This document shows positions 1-10,005 of a stretch of 64,000 nucleotides of DNA, one piece after another (within the stretch, counting starts at the first letter, position 1; every line of letters starts with the position of its first letter). Source of the stretch: SAR116 cluster bacterium AG-335-B03 (GTDB lineage Bacteria; Pseudomonadota; Alphaproteobacteria; Puniceispirillales; Marisalimonadaceae); assembly GCA_003282435.1 (NCBI GenBank), contig QBZG01000004.1:18357-82356 (forward strand), in the 5' to 3' direction. Below the pieces are notes generated by a model. The model made no database searches. It was not told the origin of the DNA and saw only the letters and a list, made by a program, of their open reading frames with translations. Made by a program: the position numbers and the translations under genes.

Positions 1-369
1 ACTGCTGCGTTTATTGCAGAAATAGTAAGAGCAGGTATATTGGCTGTAGATAAGGGGCAAAGAGAAGCGGCAGAGTCAATTGGCCTAAAGCCATCTAAGG
101 TAATGAACTTAGTAATTCTACCTCAAGCACGTAGAGTAATAATTCCGCCTTTAACAAGTCAGTATCTAAATTTAACTAAAAATTCATCATTAGCTATTGC
201 TATAGGATATATGGATCTTGTTGCGACCCTTGGTGGAATTTCTCTTAATCAAACAGGAAGAGAAATGGAGACAATGGTAATAGTAATGTTAATATATCTC
301 TCTGTTTCTTTGAGTATATCAGCTCTAATGAATTGGTATAATAATAAAGCTAAATTAGTAGGAAGATAA
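1..369 (+). CDS. aapQ: General L-amino acid ABC transporter permease AapQ, 3' part
   Basis: The frame is open from base 1, so the gene begins upstream and only the last 122 residues are seen. They contain the EAA loop (REAAESIGL) that contacts the ATPase in binding-protein-dependent inner-membrane permeases, followed by the last membrane helices. It stops one base before the next permease gene, and an AapP-type ATPase gene follows, which is the order aapQ-aapM-aapP of alphaproteobacterial broad-range amino-acid importers. AapJ, the binding protein, would lie upstream outside the window. The ATG at 40 is internal, not the start. The related BztB name is possible. Confidence 0.9.
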   Translation, partial: TAAFIAEIVRAGILAVDKGQREAAESIGLKPSKVMNLVILPQARRVIIPPLTSQYLNLTKNSSLAIAIGYMDLVATLGGISLNQTGREMETMVIVMLIYLSVSLSISALMNWYNNKAKLVGR

Positions 370-370
370 T

Positions 371-1480
371 ATGAGCCTAGAAACATACAAACCAGGTTCA
401 TATCCAAATCTTCCACCTCCAGCAGGTACTGTCGGGGTTTATGGATGGTTGAAAAACAATTTGTTTTCCTCTGTTTCTAATTCTTTACTCACAATTTTAT
501 CAGTTATTTTACTATATTACTTAATTGATAGTATTATAGGCTGGTTCTTTTTTGATGCTGTTTTTGATGCAGATTCAAAAATAGAATGTAGAAAAATTAA
601 CGATGGAGCCTGTTGGGCTGTAATTACTAGAAGAGTAGGTCAATTTGTCTATGGTTTTTATCCCGAAGCTGAAAGGTGGAGAATTGATTTAACATTCTAT
701 ACAATGTTTTTTGCTTTTGCTCCTCTGTTATATCCAGACTTACCCAAGAGAAAATGGCTATTGTGGTTTAGTGGTATCTATCCGATTTTTGCATTTATTC
801 TTATTAATGGTGGTTTTTTTGGTTTACCAAAGATTGAGTATAGTTTGTTTGGTGGATTTATGCTTACTGTAATATTAGGAGTTTCAGGTATTGTGTGTTC
901 TCTTCCTATAGGTATTCTATTAGCATTGGGTAGACAATCTAAACTTACAGTAGTAAGAACTTTAAGTGTATGTTTTATAGAGTTTATGAGAGGGGTACCT
1001 CTAATAACACTTCTTTTTGTTGCATCTTCAATGCTTAATTACTTCATGCCACCAGGAACCAACTTTAGCATACTTGTAAGAGTTATAATAATGTTTACCT
1101 TCTTTTCTGCTGCGTATATAGCTGAAGTTATAAGAGGTGGTATACAGGCAATCCCAAAAGGACAATATGAAGCTGCTGACGCATTAGGACTTAATTATTG
1201 GCAAACAACTAGATTTATTACACTTCCACAGGCTTTGAAAATATCAATACCTGGTATAGTTAATACTTTCATAGGTCTATACAAAGACACAACTCTTGTT
1301 GTTGTTATTGGTTTATTAGATCCTCTTGGAATTGGAAGAGCAGCTTTAGCAGATACAAAATGGAATGGTTTATCAACAGAAACATATTTATTTGTGGCAT
1401 TATTCTTCTTTGTAAGTTGCTTTGCTATGTCTAGATATTCGTTGTGGCTTGAGAATAAATTAAACACTGAAAATAAGTGA
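371..1480 (+). CDS. aapM: General L-amino acid ABC transporter permease AapM
   Basis: Inner-membrane permease of 369 residues that pairs with AapQ to import polar amino acids. It has N-terminal membrane helices, a roughly 70-residue extracytoplasmic stretch near residues 65-105 typical of AapM/BztC, a cluster of helices from about residue 155, and the EAA loop at 267-269 (YEAADALGL) for docking to the ATPase. The start lies one base after the aapQ stop, so the two are translationally coupled. The ATPase gene follows after 7 bases. Confidence 0.93.
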   Translation: MSLETYKPGSYPNLPPPAGTVGVYGWLKNNLFSSVSNSLLTILSVILLYYLIDSIIGWFFFDAVFDADSKIECRKINDGACWAVITRRVGQFVYGFYPEAERWRIDLTFYTMFFAFAPLLYPDLPKRKWLLWFSGIYPIFAFILINGGFFGLPKIEYSLFGGFMLTVILGVSGIVCSLPIGILLALGRQSKLTVVRTLSVCFIEFMRGVPLITLLFVASSMLNYFMPPGTNFSILVRVIIMFTFFSAAYIAEVIRGGIQAIPKGQYEAADALGLNYWQTTRFITLPQALKISIPGIVNTFIGLYKDTTLVVVIGLLDPLGIGRAALADTKWNGLSTETYLFVALFFFVSCFAMSRYSLWLENKLNTENK

Positions 1481-1487
1481 GAATAAA

Positions 1488-2249
1488 ATGGTAATCAAGA
1501 AAAACACGTCTTCAAAGCCAGTTATTGAAATAAAAGAAATGCATAAATGGTTTGGAACTTTTCATGTTCTAAAAAACATATCTCTAGGTGTCAATCAGGG
1601 TGAACGTATTGTTATATGTGGTCCATCAGGATCGGGTAAATCTACACTTATAAGATGCATTAATCGTTTAGAAGTTCATCAAAGAGGAGATATTATAGTT
1701 AATGACGTTGAACTCACTGGTGATTTAAAAAATCTTGAAGCAATTAGAAGTGACGTTGGAATGGTATTTCAATCATTTAACCTATTCCCTCACTTAACCG
1801 TTCTTGAAAATTGTACTTTAGCACCAATTTGGGTCAAAGGTCTTCCTAAAAAAGATGCAAATGAACTTGCAATGGAATTATTAACACGTGTTAAAATACC
1901 GGAACAAGCTTTGAAATTTCCAGGCCAATTATCTGGTGGACAACAACAGAGAGTTGCCATAGCAAGATCATTATGTATGCAACCTAAAATTATGCTTTTT
2001 GATGAACCAACCTCAGCTTTAGATCCTGAAATGATCAAAGAGGTTTTAGACACTATGATAGAGCTTGCTGAAACGGGTATGACAATGTTAGTTGTAACTC
2101 ATGAAATGGGTTTTGCAAAAAAAGTCGCTGATAGTGTTATTTTTATGGATGAAGGAGAAATAATTGAACAAAATGATCCTAAAAATTTCTTTAATAATCC
2201 TAAAAATGACAGAACAAAGTTATTTTTAAGTCAAATACTTAATCATTAA
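1488..2249 (+). CDS. aapP: General L-amino acid ABC transporter ATPase AapP
   Basis: Cytoplasmic ATPase of 253 residues that energises the amino-acid importer. Walker A (GPSGSGKST) is at 45-53, the signature LSGGQ at 148-152, and Walker B with the catalytic Glu in FDEPTSALD near 171-179. The length and the phrase [18 protein letters not shown] are typical of the GlnQ/AapP group of polar amino-acid transporters. It is the last gene of the aap operon. The convergent sseA gene ends 18 bases downstream, and no clear hairpin terminator is visible between them. Confidence 0.94.
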   Translation: MVIKKNTSSKPVIEIKEMHKWFGTFHVLKNISLGVNQGERIVICGPSGSGKSTLIRCINRLEVHQRGDIIVNDVELTGDLKNLEAIRSDVGMVFQSFNLFPHLTVLENCTLAPIWVKGLPKKDANELAMELLTRVKIPEQALKFPGQLSGGQQQRVAIARSLCMQPKIMLFDEPTSALDPEMIKEVLDTMIELAETGMTMLVVTHEMGFAKKVADSVIFMDEGEIIEQNDPKNFFNNPKNDRTKLFLSQILNH

Positions 2250-2267
2250 ATTTCGTAGGTGAGGTCA

Positions 2268-3131
2268 TTAAATACTTGTTTTTATTTCTTGTCCGGATGA
2301 GGCCCACTCTGTCCAAGAGCCGTCATAAATAGGGACATCTTCTTTACCTAAACAGTACAAAGCTATTGATATAACGCATGCAGAAACTCCTGATCCACAT
2401 GTAGCTATGATATGATCTTTTTTATTTATATTTTTATCATAAAAATAATCGTTTAATTCTTCTAATGATTTCAAGTAACCATCACTTGAAATTAAATCTG
2501 AGGCTGGAATACTTTGTGAATTGGGAATATGACCTGAAGGTAATCCAGGTCTAGGTTCTTTTGCTTCACCCAAATATCTTTTTTCTGATCTAGCATCTAA
2601 AATTAATTTAGAATTATTTTTTGATTCTGTGATCATTTGATTCAAATTAACTACAAGTTCTTTTCTTTCAATAATGGCTTCAAAATTACCTTTTTTTGGA
2701 TTTGTTTTTTTACTTGATACAGCACCATTACAATTTTTCCAATTCTTAAGTCCACCTTTTAAAATTAAAATATCATTGTGACCAAAGTACCTAAATAAAA
2801 ACCAACCCCGAGAGGATGACAAAAAAGGAGAATTATCATAAAATATTATAACATCATCCTTGTTTACACCTAAATTTTGCATCATTAATGAGAATTCATT
2901 TTTTGAAGGGATCATATGTGGCAAGCTATTATCTGATGCAGCAATTTTATTTATATCAAAAAAAACTGAATTTTTTATGTGTTCACCGTTAAACTCTTGT
3001 TCTGCATCAAGCCCAGAATTAGGTAAATAAAAGGTTGCATCAAGAATTTTATAACGAAAATTTGGATCATCATTTATTTTATTTATTAATTTTTTTGGTT
3101 CTATAAATATATTTGTATTTTTTGGATTCAT
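2268..3131 (-). CDS. sseA: 3-mercaptopyruvate sulfurtransferase (two-domain rhodanese)
   Basis: A 287-residue protein with two rhodanese domains. The second carries the catalytic Cys245 in the loop CGSGVSA, the form typical of mercaptopyruvate sulfurtransferase rather than thiosulfate sulfurtransferase. The N-terminal rhodanese domain lacks a catalytic loop, as usual in this family. It would transfer sulfur from 3-mercaptopyruvate to thiol acceptors or cyanide. It lies 11 bases downstream of a cysteine synthase gene on the same strand, so the pair forms a small cysteine/sulfur operon. Confidence 0.88.
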   Translation of the reverse strand: MNPKNTNIFIEPKKLINKINDDPNFRYKILDATFYLPNSGLDAEQEFNGEHIKNSVFFDINKIAASDNSLPHMIPSKNEFSLMMQNLGVNKDDVIIFYDNSPFLSSSRGWFLFRYFGHNDILILKGGLKNWKNCNGAVSSKKTNPKKGNFEAIIERKELVVNLNQMITESKNNSKLILDARSEKRYLGEAKEPRPGLPSGHIPNSQSIPASDLISSDGYLKSLEELNDYFYDKNINKKDHIIATCGSGVSACVISIALYCLGKEDVPIYDGSWTEWASSGQEIKTSI

Positions 3132-3142
3132 TTTTACCTCTT

Positions 3143-4150
3143 TTATTCAAGCCAATGTGGGACCACCAAATCTTTTGATTTAAGAAATTCAGGATTCCAT
3201 ATTTTTGATTGGTACCTTTGACCAGAGTCACATAATATAGTTACTATAGTATTACCAGGTCCAAGCTCTTTAGCTAATTGTATTGCTCCAGCTACGTTGA
3301 TACCACTTGAACCACCAAGAAAAATTCCTTCCTCCTTTAGTAAATCAAAAATAATTGTAAGTGCATCATTATCATTAATTCTAAAAGATAAATCTACAGG
3401 ACAGTTTTCTAAATTTTTTGTGACTCTACCTTGTCCAATTCCCTCAGTTATTGAGTTACCTTCTGCCTTCATTTCACCTTTTTGATAATGATTAAATAGT
3501 CCTGATCCGAATGGATCTGACAAAGCTATTTTAATTTCTCTATTTTTTTCTTTTAAAAATAAACCAGTCCCTGACAAAGTTCCACCTGTTCCAACAGCAC
3601 ATGTGAAACCGTCAATTTTACCATTGGTCTGATCCCATATCTCAGGACCAGTTGAATTATAATGAGATATTTGATTTGCGATATTGTCAAATTGATTTGC
3701 CCACAAAACCCCAGAATCATGTGTTTTTGCAAGATTTTCTGCAATTTGTCGTGATTGTCTTATATAATTTCTAGGGTTTGAATATGGTAATGCAGGAACC
3801 AATTTCAATTCACACCCAATTAATCTCAATGCATCTTTTTTCTCTTGGCTTTGTGTCTCAGGCATAACAATTAACGTCTTGTAACCAAGAGAATTTCCCA
3901 CTAAGCCTAGACCGATTCCAGTATTTCCCGCTGTGCCCTCAACAATTAAACCTCCAGGGTGCAACTGTTTTTTGTTGATAGCGTCTAGTACTATTCCCTT
4001 AGCAGCTCTGTCTTTAATAGAAGAGCCTGGATTAAGAAATTCTGCTTTTCCGTAAATATCACAACCAGTAAGTTCACTTGCTTTATTTAATTTTATAAGT
4101 GGAGTGTTGCCTATAGTATCAATGAAATCTTCTTTAATATCTTTTTTCAT
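3143..4150 (-). CDS. cysK: Cysteine synthase family PLP enzyme
   Basis: A 335-residue PLP-dependent beta-family lyase. The Schiff-base lysine is Lys46 in PGSSIKDRAA, the phosphate/substrate loop is EGTAGNTGIG near 71-80, and the glycine-rich cofactor loop GTGGTLSGTG lies in the second half. The expected reaction is O-acetylserine plus sulfide to cysteine. Close relatives include cystathionine beta-synthase-like proteins, so substrate choice is inferred. The downstream sseA gene supports a cysteine/sulfur role. The 115-base gap to the divergent ABC-F gene should hold both promoters, but I see no clear elements. Confidence 0.85.
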   Translation of the reverse strand: MKKDIKEDFIDTIGNTPLIKLNKASELTGCDIYGKAEFLNPGSSIKDRAAKGIVLDAINKKQLHPGGLIVEGTAGNTGIGLGLVGNSLGYKTLIVMPETQSQEKKDALRLIGCELKLVPALPYSNPRNYIRQSRQIAENLAKTHDSGVLWANQFDNIANQISHYNSTGPEIWDQTNGKIDGFTCAVGTGGTLSGTGLFLKEKNREIKIALSDPFGSGLFNHYQKGEMKAEGNSITEGIGQGRVTKNLENCPVDLSFRINDNDALTIIFDLLKEEGIFLGGSSGINVAGAIQLAKELGPGNTIVTILCDSGQRYQSKIWNPEFLKSKDLVVPHWLE

Positions 4151-4265
4151 AAATTTTACTTACTAATTATGTGTTTTTGTATATACAAATTGAATACTGC
4201 TTAAGCATAATATAACAATTGCTTCAAGAAAATAACTTAAATCTTTTAATTTAAGAATATTAATA

Positions 4266-6125
4266 ATGATAAATTTTAAAAATATTTCTTTTTCTATTGG
4301 CGGTGTTTCTCTTTTTGATGACACATCAGCTTTTATTCCCACAGGTCATAAAATAGGTATAGTTGGAAGAAATGGGGCAGGAAAAACAACATTATTTAAA
4401 CTAATTCTTAAGGAAATAACTCTAGATGGAGGAGTTATTGAACTGCCTAGAAACTATACAATTGGAGCAGTTGCTCAAGAAGCACCATCTAATGAAGAAA
4501 AACTTATAGACACAGTATTAGCAGCAGACATTGAAAGGGCAAAACTATTGTCTGCATCAGAAATAGAAACTGATCCAAATAAAATCGCTAATATACATAC
4601 TAGATTAGCTGATATTAATGCTTATTCGGCTGAAGCAAGAGCATCATCAATTTTAAGTGGTTTAGGTTTTAGTCAAACTGATCAGCATAGTCCATGTTCA
4701 AGTTTTTCTGGTGGTTGGCAAATGAGAGTAGCGCTTGCAAGCGTATTATTTTCAAATCCAGATTTGTTATTATTAGATGAACCTACAAATTACTTAGACT
4801 TTGAAGGTACTGCATGGTTAGAAAATTATTTACAAAAATTTAAAAATACAGTTTTAGTTATTTCTCACGATAGAAATTTACTCAACAAATCTGTAAGTGG
4901 AATTTTACATTTATCTAGTAAGAAAATTCAGTTTTATACTGGAAATTATGATACTTTTGATAATGAAAGAAGAAGTCAATTAGAACAAAAAATTTCTCAA
5001 AAAAACAAACAAGACGTTCAAAGAGCTCATATACAAAGCTTTGTTGATCGTTTTAAAGCAAAAGCCTCAAAAGCTAGGCAAGCTCAATCAAGAATTAAAA
5101 TTTTAGAAAAGATGAAACCAGTTGTTATAGAAGAAGATCAAAAAATTCCTAAGTTTAAATTTGAAGATGTTAGTAAGTTTGCTCCACCATTAGTTACTCT
5201 TGATCAGGCATCTGTTGGATACAATCAGGTAGAAGTTTTAAAAAACATTAATATACAAATCAATCCTGATGATCGAATTGGGTTATTAGGGGTAAATGGG
5301 GAGGGAAAATCTACGTTTTCTAAACTTATTGCAAAAAAAATTAATGTAATGAAAGGACATTTACTAATTCCTAAAAAATTAAAGATAGGATATTTTGCTC
5401 AACATCAATTAGATGAGCTAAGACCCAACGAAACACCATTTCAACATTTATTTCTAAAACTAAATAAAGAAATTCCTTCTAAAATTAGAGCAAAGCTTGG
5501 TTCAGCAGGGTTTACTTCTGAAACAATGGATCTTGAAGTCAGAAGGTTATCTGGTGGGCAAAAAGCAAGGTTATTAATGTTACTAGTTGTAATCGAAAAA
5601 CCTGATTTATTAATTTTAGATGAGCCTACTAATCACCTTGATATAGAAAGTAGAGAAGCTCTTATCATGGCATTAAATGATTATAAAGGTTCCTTAATAT
5701 TAGTAAGTCATGATGCATTTTTGGTTGAAAGATTAGTTGATAGACTTTTAATTATTAAAGATGGAAATGTATCTGAGTTCTCTGGTGATATTCATGATTA
5801 TAGAAAATTGATATTAAGTAATAATAGTAAGAAAAAAAAACAAGAAAATATTTTAAAAAGCAAAAATTCAAATGTTTCAATTCCAAACTTCTCTCTTTCA
5901 GATTTAAAAAAGAGCTTAACTTATTCAGAAAAGAAAATACTTGAATTTGAAAAACAAAAAAAGACATTAGAAATTGAAATGTTAAATCAAAATTTTTATT
6001 CATCTAATAATCAAAAACGCGCTCAAGAAGTTAACTTTAACCTCCAAAAAGTGTTAATACAGATAGCTGAAGAAGAAAAAGTTTGGGAAAAAATAGTTGA
6101 GAGTATCGAGTTAATAAGTAAATGA
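4266..6125 (+). CDS. ABC-F family ATPase (Uup/YheS-like)
   Basis: A 619-residue soluble protein with two ABC ATPase domains and no membrane segment, the ABC-F layout. Walker A loops are GRNGAGKTT (34-42) and GVNGEGKST. Signatures are FSGGWQMRV and LSGGQKARL, with Walker B stretches ending LLLLDEPTN and LLILDEPTN. A charged linker of about 75 residues separates the two domains, and a Lys-rich coiled coil forms the C-terminus. ABC-F proteins act on the ribosome in translation or its rescue. The long C-terminal coiled coil suggests a Uup- or YheS-type factor, but the subgroup is not certain. Confidence 0.9.
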   Translation: MINFKNISFSIGGVSLFDDTSAFIPTGHKIGIVGRNGAGKTTLFKLILKEITLDGGVIELPRNYTIGAVAQEAPSNEEKLIDTVLAADIERAKLLSASEIETDPNKIANIHTRLADINAYSAEARASSILSGLGFSQTDQHSPCSSFSGGWQMRVALASVLFSNPDLLLLDEPTNYLDFEGTAWLENYLQKFKNTVLVISHDRNLLNKSVSGILHLSSKKIQFYTGNYDTFDNERRSQLEQKISQKNKQDVQRAHIQSFVDRFKAKASKARQAQSRIKILEKMKPVVIEEDQKIPKFKFEDVSKFAPPLVTLDQASVGYNQVEVLKNINIQINPDDRIGLLGVNGEGKSTFSKLIAKKINVMKGHLLIPKKLKIGYFAQHQLDELRPNETPFQHLFLKLNKEIPSKIRAKLGSAGFTSETMDLEVRRLSGGQKARLLMLLVVIEKPDLLILDEPTNHLDIESREALIMALNDYKGSLILVSHDAFLVERLVDRLLIIKDGNVSEFSGDIHDYRKLILSNNSKKKKQENILKSKNSNVSIPNFSLSDLKKSLTYSEKKILEFEKQKKTLEIEMLNQNFYSSNNQKRAQEVNFNLQKVLIQIAEEEKVWEKIVESIELISK

Positions 6126-6142
6126 ACGCTATTTAGGTATAT

Positions 6143-6559
6143 GCTAGTCTTTTTATATCTTCCTTCCTTTCCTTACCATACTTCCGGGTCATTCAGAGAT
6201 AATATTAACAGCATTTATTTTTTTAAAGAAATATCCGATTATAGATCTTATTTTTTTTTGCAAGCATTGGTAATATTTTAGGTTCAATTTTAAATTGGTG
6301 TATAGGATATTTTCTTACAAACCTTAAAGATAGGAAATGGTTTCCTATAAATAAATCACAATTAACTAGAGCATCTTCATGGTTTTTAAAATATGGAAAA
6401 TGGACATTATTTTTAAGTTGGGTTCCTATAATTAGAGATCCACTTACAATAATTGCTGGTATTTTTCGCGTTCCAATTCATACATTTATATTTATAGTTT
6501 CTTTAGCTAAAACAATGAGATACGTGTTTATATCTTTAGTTGTAACAAATGTTTTCTAG
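6143..6559 (+). pseudogene. Broken YqaA-family (SNARE-associated/DedA-like) membrane protein gene
   Basis: Three reading-frame pieces together match the YqaA family of small inner-membrane proteins. Positions 6143-6172 encode ASLFISSFLS, 6175-6250 encode TILPGHSEII and onward in another frame, and 6260-6559 encode ASIGNILGSI and the rest, back in the first frame, ending at TAG. The first break looks like a one-base loss near 6172, and the second like one extra T in the T9 run at 6251-6259. No usable start codon is in frame with the first piece. The two shifts compensate each other. It may be a decaying gene or two sequencing errors. Confidence 0.7.
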
Positions 6560-6563
6560 AGGA

Positions 6564-6638
6564 TGGCTCCCCGGGACGGATTCGAACCGCCGGCCAGACG
6601 ATTAACAGTCGTCTGCTCTACCGCTGAGCTACCGGGGA
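6564..6638 (-). tRNA. tRNA-Asn (anticodon GTT)
   Basis: On the minus strand this folds as a full cloverleaf. The acceptor arm TCCCCGG pairs with CCGGGGA, the D-arm contains AGCTCAGCGGTAGAGC, the anticodon loop is CTGTTAA (GTT, Asn), the T-arm contains GGTTCGAATCC, and CCA is encoded. It lies 88 bases downstream of mnmH on the same strand. Confidence 0.96.
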
Positions 6639-6726
6639 ATAATGTTAATAGCCACTTTATTAAATGTTTTTAATGTAAATAATATAAATTGCAACTAATT
6701 AATACTAGTATACAAAGAGTAAAATA

Positions 6727-7773
6727 TTAAATACCTTTGATTATAGAATTTGCAATTTTTGTAATTTCTGAAGAATTAAATGACAATGGTTTTATTTCCT
6801 TTATGACCTTTCTGTCATTTTTAATCGTATTTGAAGAATATGATGGATCGTAGTGATTTTCCAAAAAACTTGTTGTCAATTCTTGCCATTTTTTTTGGTT
6901 TATTAATTCTTTCCAACTATCTACTAATTGTTTACTTAACCTTTTTTTCAAGCCAAATATAATTGGATTTATCAATTCTGGATTTTTGCACATATATTCA
7001 TAATCTTTTACAAGAAAATTAGACCTTAAATGAATATCTGCTTTTATTTCAATTCTTGGAGAAACTATCATTTTAGCCCAAATAGTTTTAGGTATATGAA
7101 TATTTCCTATTTTACTACTCTCGGCCTCTACAAAAATTCGTTTTCTTAGATTTAGTTTTTTCAATTGATAATATAATTTACTTTCAAAAAATTTTTGAGA
7201 AGGTTGATTAAAATTAGGTATTTTTCCTAATAGAGAACCTTTATGATTAGCAAGTCCTTCTAGGTCTAATACCTGGCCACCTTGTTGCGCTATACTGTGT
7301 AAAATTTTTGTTTTAGCCGACCCAGTTTTTCCACTTATTAAAATTATTTTAAGTTTAGAACCTATATTATCCATAAACTCAAGAACATGATTTCTATATT
7401 CTTTATAACCTCCTTCTAATTGTTGAGTTCTCCAGCCAACTTCCGATAAAATAATTGCAAACGCTTTTGATCTTTGCCCACCCCTCCAACAGTAAACAAG
7501 AGGTTGCCAGGAGCCCTTATATTCTGAAAATCTTTCTTCAATATGTTTAGCTATATTTCTTGCAGTTAATGAAGAACCAATTATTTTGGCTTTAAAAGTA
7601 CTCTGTCTTTTGTAAATAGTACCAACTTTCTCTCTTTCTAAGTCGGATAAAACTGGACAGTTTATAGCTCCAACAATATGGTCCTCTTCAAATTCAGAAG
7701 GCGATCTGACGTCAATTATTGTATCAAAATCTTTACATTTCCAATTTTTTTTTATTTTATATTTCTTAAGCAT
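6727..7773 (-). CDS. mnmH: tRNA 2-selenouridine synthase MnmH (SelU/YbbB)
   Basis: A 348-residue protein with an N-terminal rhodanese domain and a C-terminal P-loop domain, the layout of MnmH. The rhodanese Cys95 sits in VYCWRGGQRS and the Walker A is GKTGSAKT at 148-155. The enzyme converts 2-thiouridine to 2-selenouridine at wobble position 34 of Lys, Glu and Gln tRNAs, through a geranylated intermediate, using selenophosphate. The selD fusion gene ends 5 bases upstream on the same strand and supplies that selenophosphate, so the two form an operon. Confidence 0.93.
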   Translation of the reverse strand: MLKKYKIKKNWKCKDFDTIIDVRSPSEFEEDHIVGAINCPVLSDLEREKVGTIYKRQSTFKAKIIGSSLTARNIAKHIEERFSEYKGSWQPLVYCWRGGQRSKAFAIILSEVGWRTQQLEGGYKEYRNHVLEFMDNIGSKLKIILISGKTGSAKTKILHSIAQQGGQVLDLEGLANHKGSLLGKIPNFNQPSQKFFESKLYYQLKKLNLRKRIFVEAESSKIGNIHIPKTIWAKMIVSPRIEIKADIHLRSNFLVKDYEYMCKNPELINPIIFGLKKRLSKQLVDSWKELINQKKWQELTTSFLENHYDPSYSSNTIKNDRKVIKEIKPLSFNSSEITKIANSIIKGI

Positions 7774-7778
7774 TATCT

Positions 7779-9986
7779 TTATAAAATTTCAATTTTATTT
7801 TCTAAATCATTCACATAACCAATTTCAGTAAAATTGATTTTATATTTCTTTAAGAGTTGAAATTGTTTTTCCTTTTCTTCTTTAGGTATTATAAAAGCCA
7901 GCCCCCCTACGGTTTGAGGATCATATAGTATTTCATCAACACTATCTTCATTTCTACTATAAACAATATTTTCTTTAGCTATGAGATAATTATTATCAAA
8001 TAGTGACGACTTCACTCTTTTTTTTATTGCTTCCTTAACACCTTTAAATATTGGTATCTTTTTAGGAAATATAGTTAATCCAGTTTTGCCATTATCTCTT
8101 TTAATTAAATTTAAAAGATGATTGGCAAGTCCAAAACCTGTTATGTCAGTCATAGATAAAATTTTTAATTTTTCAGTAATATTTCCAAAAGCTATATTAC
8201 CGTCTTCCATTTGCTTAATAACTTCAATTTGAAAATAACTATCAATTAAATCATTATTAATTCCAGCAAAAACAATGCCTGTGCCAATTTTATTAGTTAA
8301 AATTAAAATGTCATTAACTTTTATCTTTCTATTTATTTTTTTAAAATTTAAAGGCTTTTTTTGTTCACCAGTTATTGCAAATCCAATAACTGGATCTTGA
8401 TCTTTTCCAATCATTGTATGTCCGCCATCAATATAACAGTTGTAAGACTCGAAGATTTTATTTGCTCCATATGAAACTTGTTCTAAATCTCTAGAATTGA
8501 TAATAGATTTTGATAGAGGTAATTGTAAAATCATCATAGTAGAAATTATTTTAGAATTTACAGAAATAATATCACTTATTGCATGATTTGCTGCAATTTT
8601 CCCTAAAACATAAGGGTCAGATATAATTGCATTTATCATATCAACACTTTGAAATAAACTCGGATAATTATTAATAGGGGTAGCGTCTTCGGAAGTTGAG
8701 ATTATTTTTTTTGACAAAGAATTTTTTAGAGCATTATATGGAACTTTTGCTGCACAACCTCTACATTGCATTTGTTTAATATCGTAATGTTTATAAACAT
8801 TATTTATGTTAAAAATTTTATAAATATTACTTACAAAAATTCTCTTTATTTTTGAAATTTGGTTATGATTTAGTTCATTAAATTTTTTAATAAATCTATG
8901 ATCAATATATTTTTTTAAGTAAAAGTTCAGTTTTGTAGAATATGAAAAATTATATTTTGTAGCAATTGCTAATCCATTTGAAAGTCCTATCAGAGCAAGA
9001 TAATTTTTATTAAATTTGTATGTAAAATTTTTTTTATTAGAAATATAATTTTTTATACTTTTAGCTAGGGGTTTTCCTGATCTTACAGCGAAGACACCTG
9101 CTTTTTTTAAATTTTCTTTATTAAAATCAACAATGTCACCAGCAGCAAATATAAATTTGTGGTTAGTTTGAAATGCATTATTAACAACTATAAAGCTATC
9201 TTTGTTTAATTTTAAATCTGATTGTTCAATCCATTTAGGAGCCATTGCGTTAGTAGATAAAATAGATTTGTCAATATTTAAGAAAGTTCCATCTGACATT
9301 ATTAACTTATTTGTTTTAACTTGAATGACTTCCTTGTTTTCTACTAGTTTTATACCAACTTCTTTAAGAAAATTTAAAGCAATTTGTTTTGTTTTCTTAG
9401 GAAAAGAGTTTAAAATTCCATTTTTTCCAGTAACGATAGTGATATCTAGATTTTTTTTTGTTTTATTGAAGCGTTTTTTAAGAGCTAAAGCCAACTCTAC
9501 AGAGCCCGCTCCACCACCTATAAAAGCAATAGAATTAAAATTTTTAATTTCTTTTAAAAAATTGTTAGCTAATTTTGAAATAGGTTTAACTGGAACACAA
9601 TTTCTTTGTGCTCCTTTAATTTTCTTATAATTACTTTCTATACCAGAATTAATTGATAAAACATCAAAATTTAATTTTGGTCGTCCTTTTAAATAGACTT
9701 CTTTGTTGATGGCAGAAATTTTAGTTACTTCAGCATGAATAAAACGAATATTTAATTTTATACATAATTTATATAGATCAATGTGACTCTCCCGCCAAGA
9801 ATATATACCTTCTATAAAACCTGGTATCATTCCAGAATAAGGTGTGTCGATTTCGTTGCTTATTAAAGTAATTCTATTACCTTTTAATGGTTTCTTAGAT
9901 AGTTCCATAATTACTGACAAGTGTGAATGACCCCCGCCAATTAATATTAGATCATTTGTAATAGGTGTTTCTTCGTTATTAATCAT
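7779..9986 (-). CDS. selD: Selenide, water dikinase with N-terminal FAD/NAD(P) oxidoreductase domain (SelD fusion)
   Basis: A 735-residue fusion. Residues 1 to about 390 form a pyridine-nucleotide-disulfide oxidoreductase-like domain with the FAD motif GGGHSH at 17-22, a second dinucleotide motif GGGAGSVE at 157-164, and AAGD at 281-284. Residues from about 400 form SelD. Its catalytic Cys is Cys411 followed by Lys414 in CRGCAAKV, and metal/ATP aspartates lie in EDATP and SVDMI. SelD makes selenophosphate from selenide and ATP. The N-terminal partner is known from SelD-associated oxidoreductases and may deliver or reduce selenium, which is inference. The active-site residue is Cys, not selenocysteine. 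Confidence 0.92.
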   Translation of the reverse strand: MINNEETPITNDLILIGGGHSHLSVIMELSKKPLKGNRITLISNEIDTPYSGMIPGFIEGIYSWRESHIDLYKLCIKLNIRFIHAEVTKISAINKEVYLKGRPKLNFDVLSINSGIESNYKKIKGAQRNCVPVKPISKLANNFLKEIKNFNSIAFIGGGAGSVELALALKKRFNKTKKNLDITIVTGKNGILNSFPKKTKQIALNFLKEVGIKLVENKEVIQVKTNKLIMSDGTFLNIDKSILSTNAMAPKWIEQSDLKLNKDSFIVVNNAFQTNHKFIFAAGDIVDFNKENLKKAGVFAVRSGKPLAKSIKNYISNKKNFTYKFNKNYLALIGLSNGLAIATKYNFSYSTKLNFYLKKYIDHRFIKKFNELNHNQISKIKRIFVSNIYKIFNINNVYKHYDIKQMQCRGCAAKVPYNALKNSLSKKIISTSEDATPINNYPSLFQSVDMINAIISDPYVLGKIAANHAISDIISVNSKIISTMMILQLPLSKSIINSRDLEQVSYGANKIFESYNCYIDGGHTMIGKDQDPVIGFAITGEQKKPLNFKKINRKIKVNDILILTNKIGTGIVFAGINNDLIDSYFQIEVIKQMEDGNIAFGNITEKLKILSMTDITGFGLANHLLNLIKRDNGKTGLTIFPKKIPIFKGVKEAIKKRVKSSLFDNNYLIAKENIVYSRNEDSVDEILYDPQTVGGLAFIIPKEEKEKQFQLLKKYKINFTEIGYVNDLENKIEIL

Positions 9987-10005
9987 TATGATTTTATCTA
10001 TTAAA

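Noticed and set aside
1195-1467. Minus-strand reading frame opposite aapM
   Set aside because: It is the antisense shadow of a confident gene, has no ribosome site and no family resemblance. The same applies to the other frames lying inside larger genes.
7779-9986. Selenocysteine at the SelD active site
   Set aside because: The active-site codon position encodes Cys411 and the frame has no internal TGA, so there is no evidence of a selenoprotein here.
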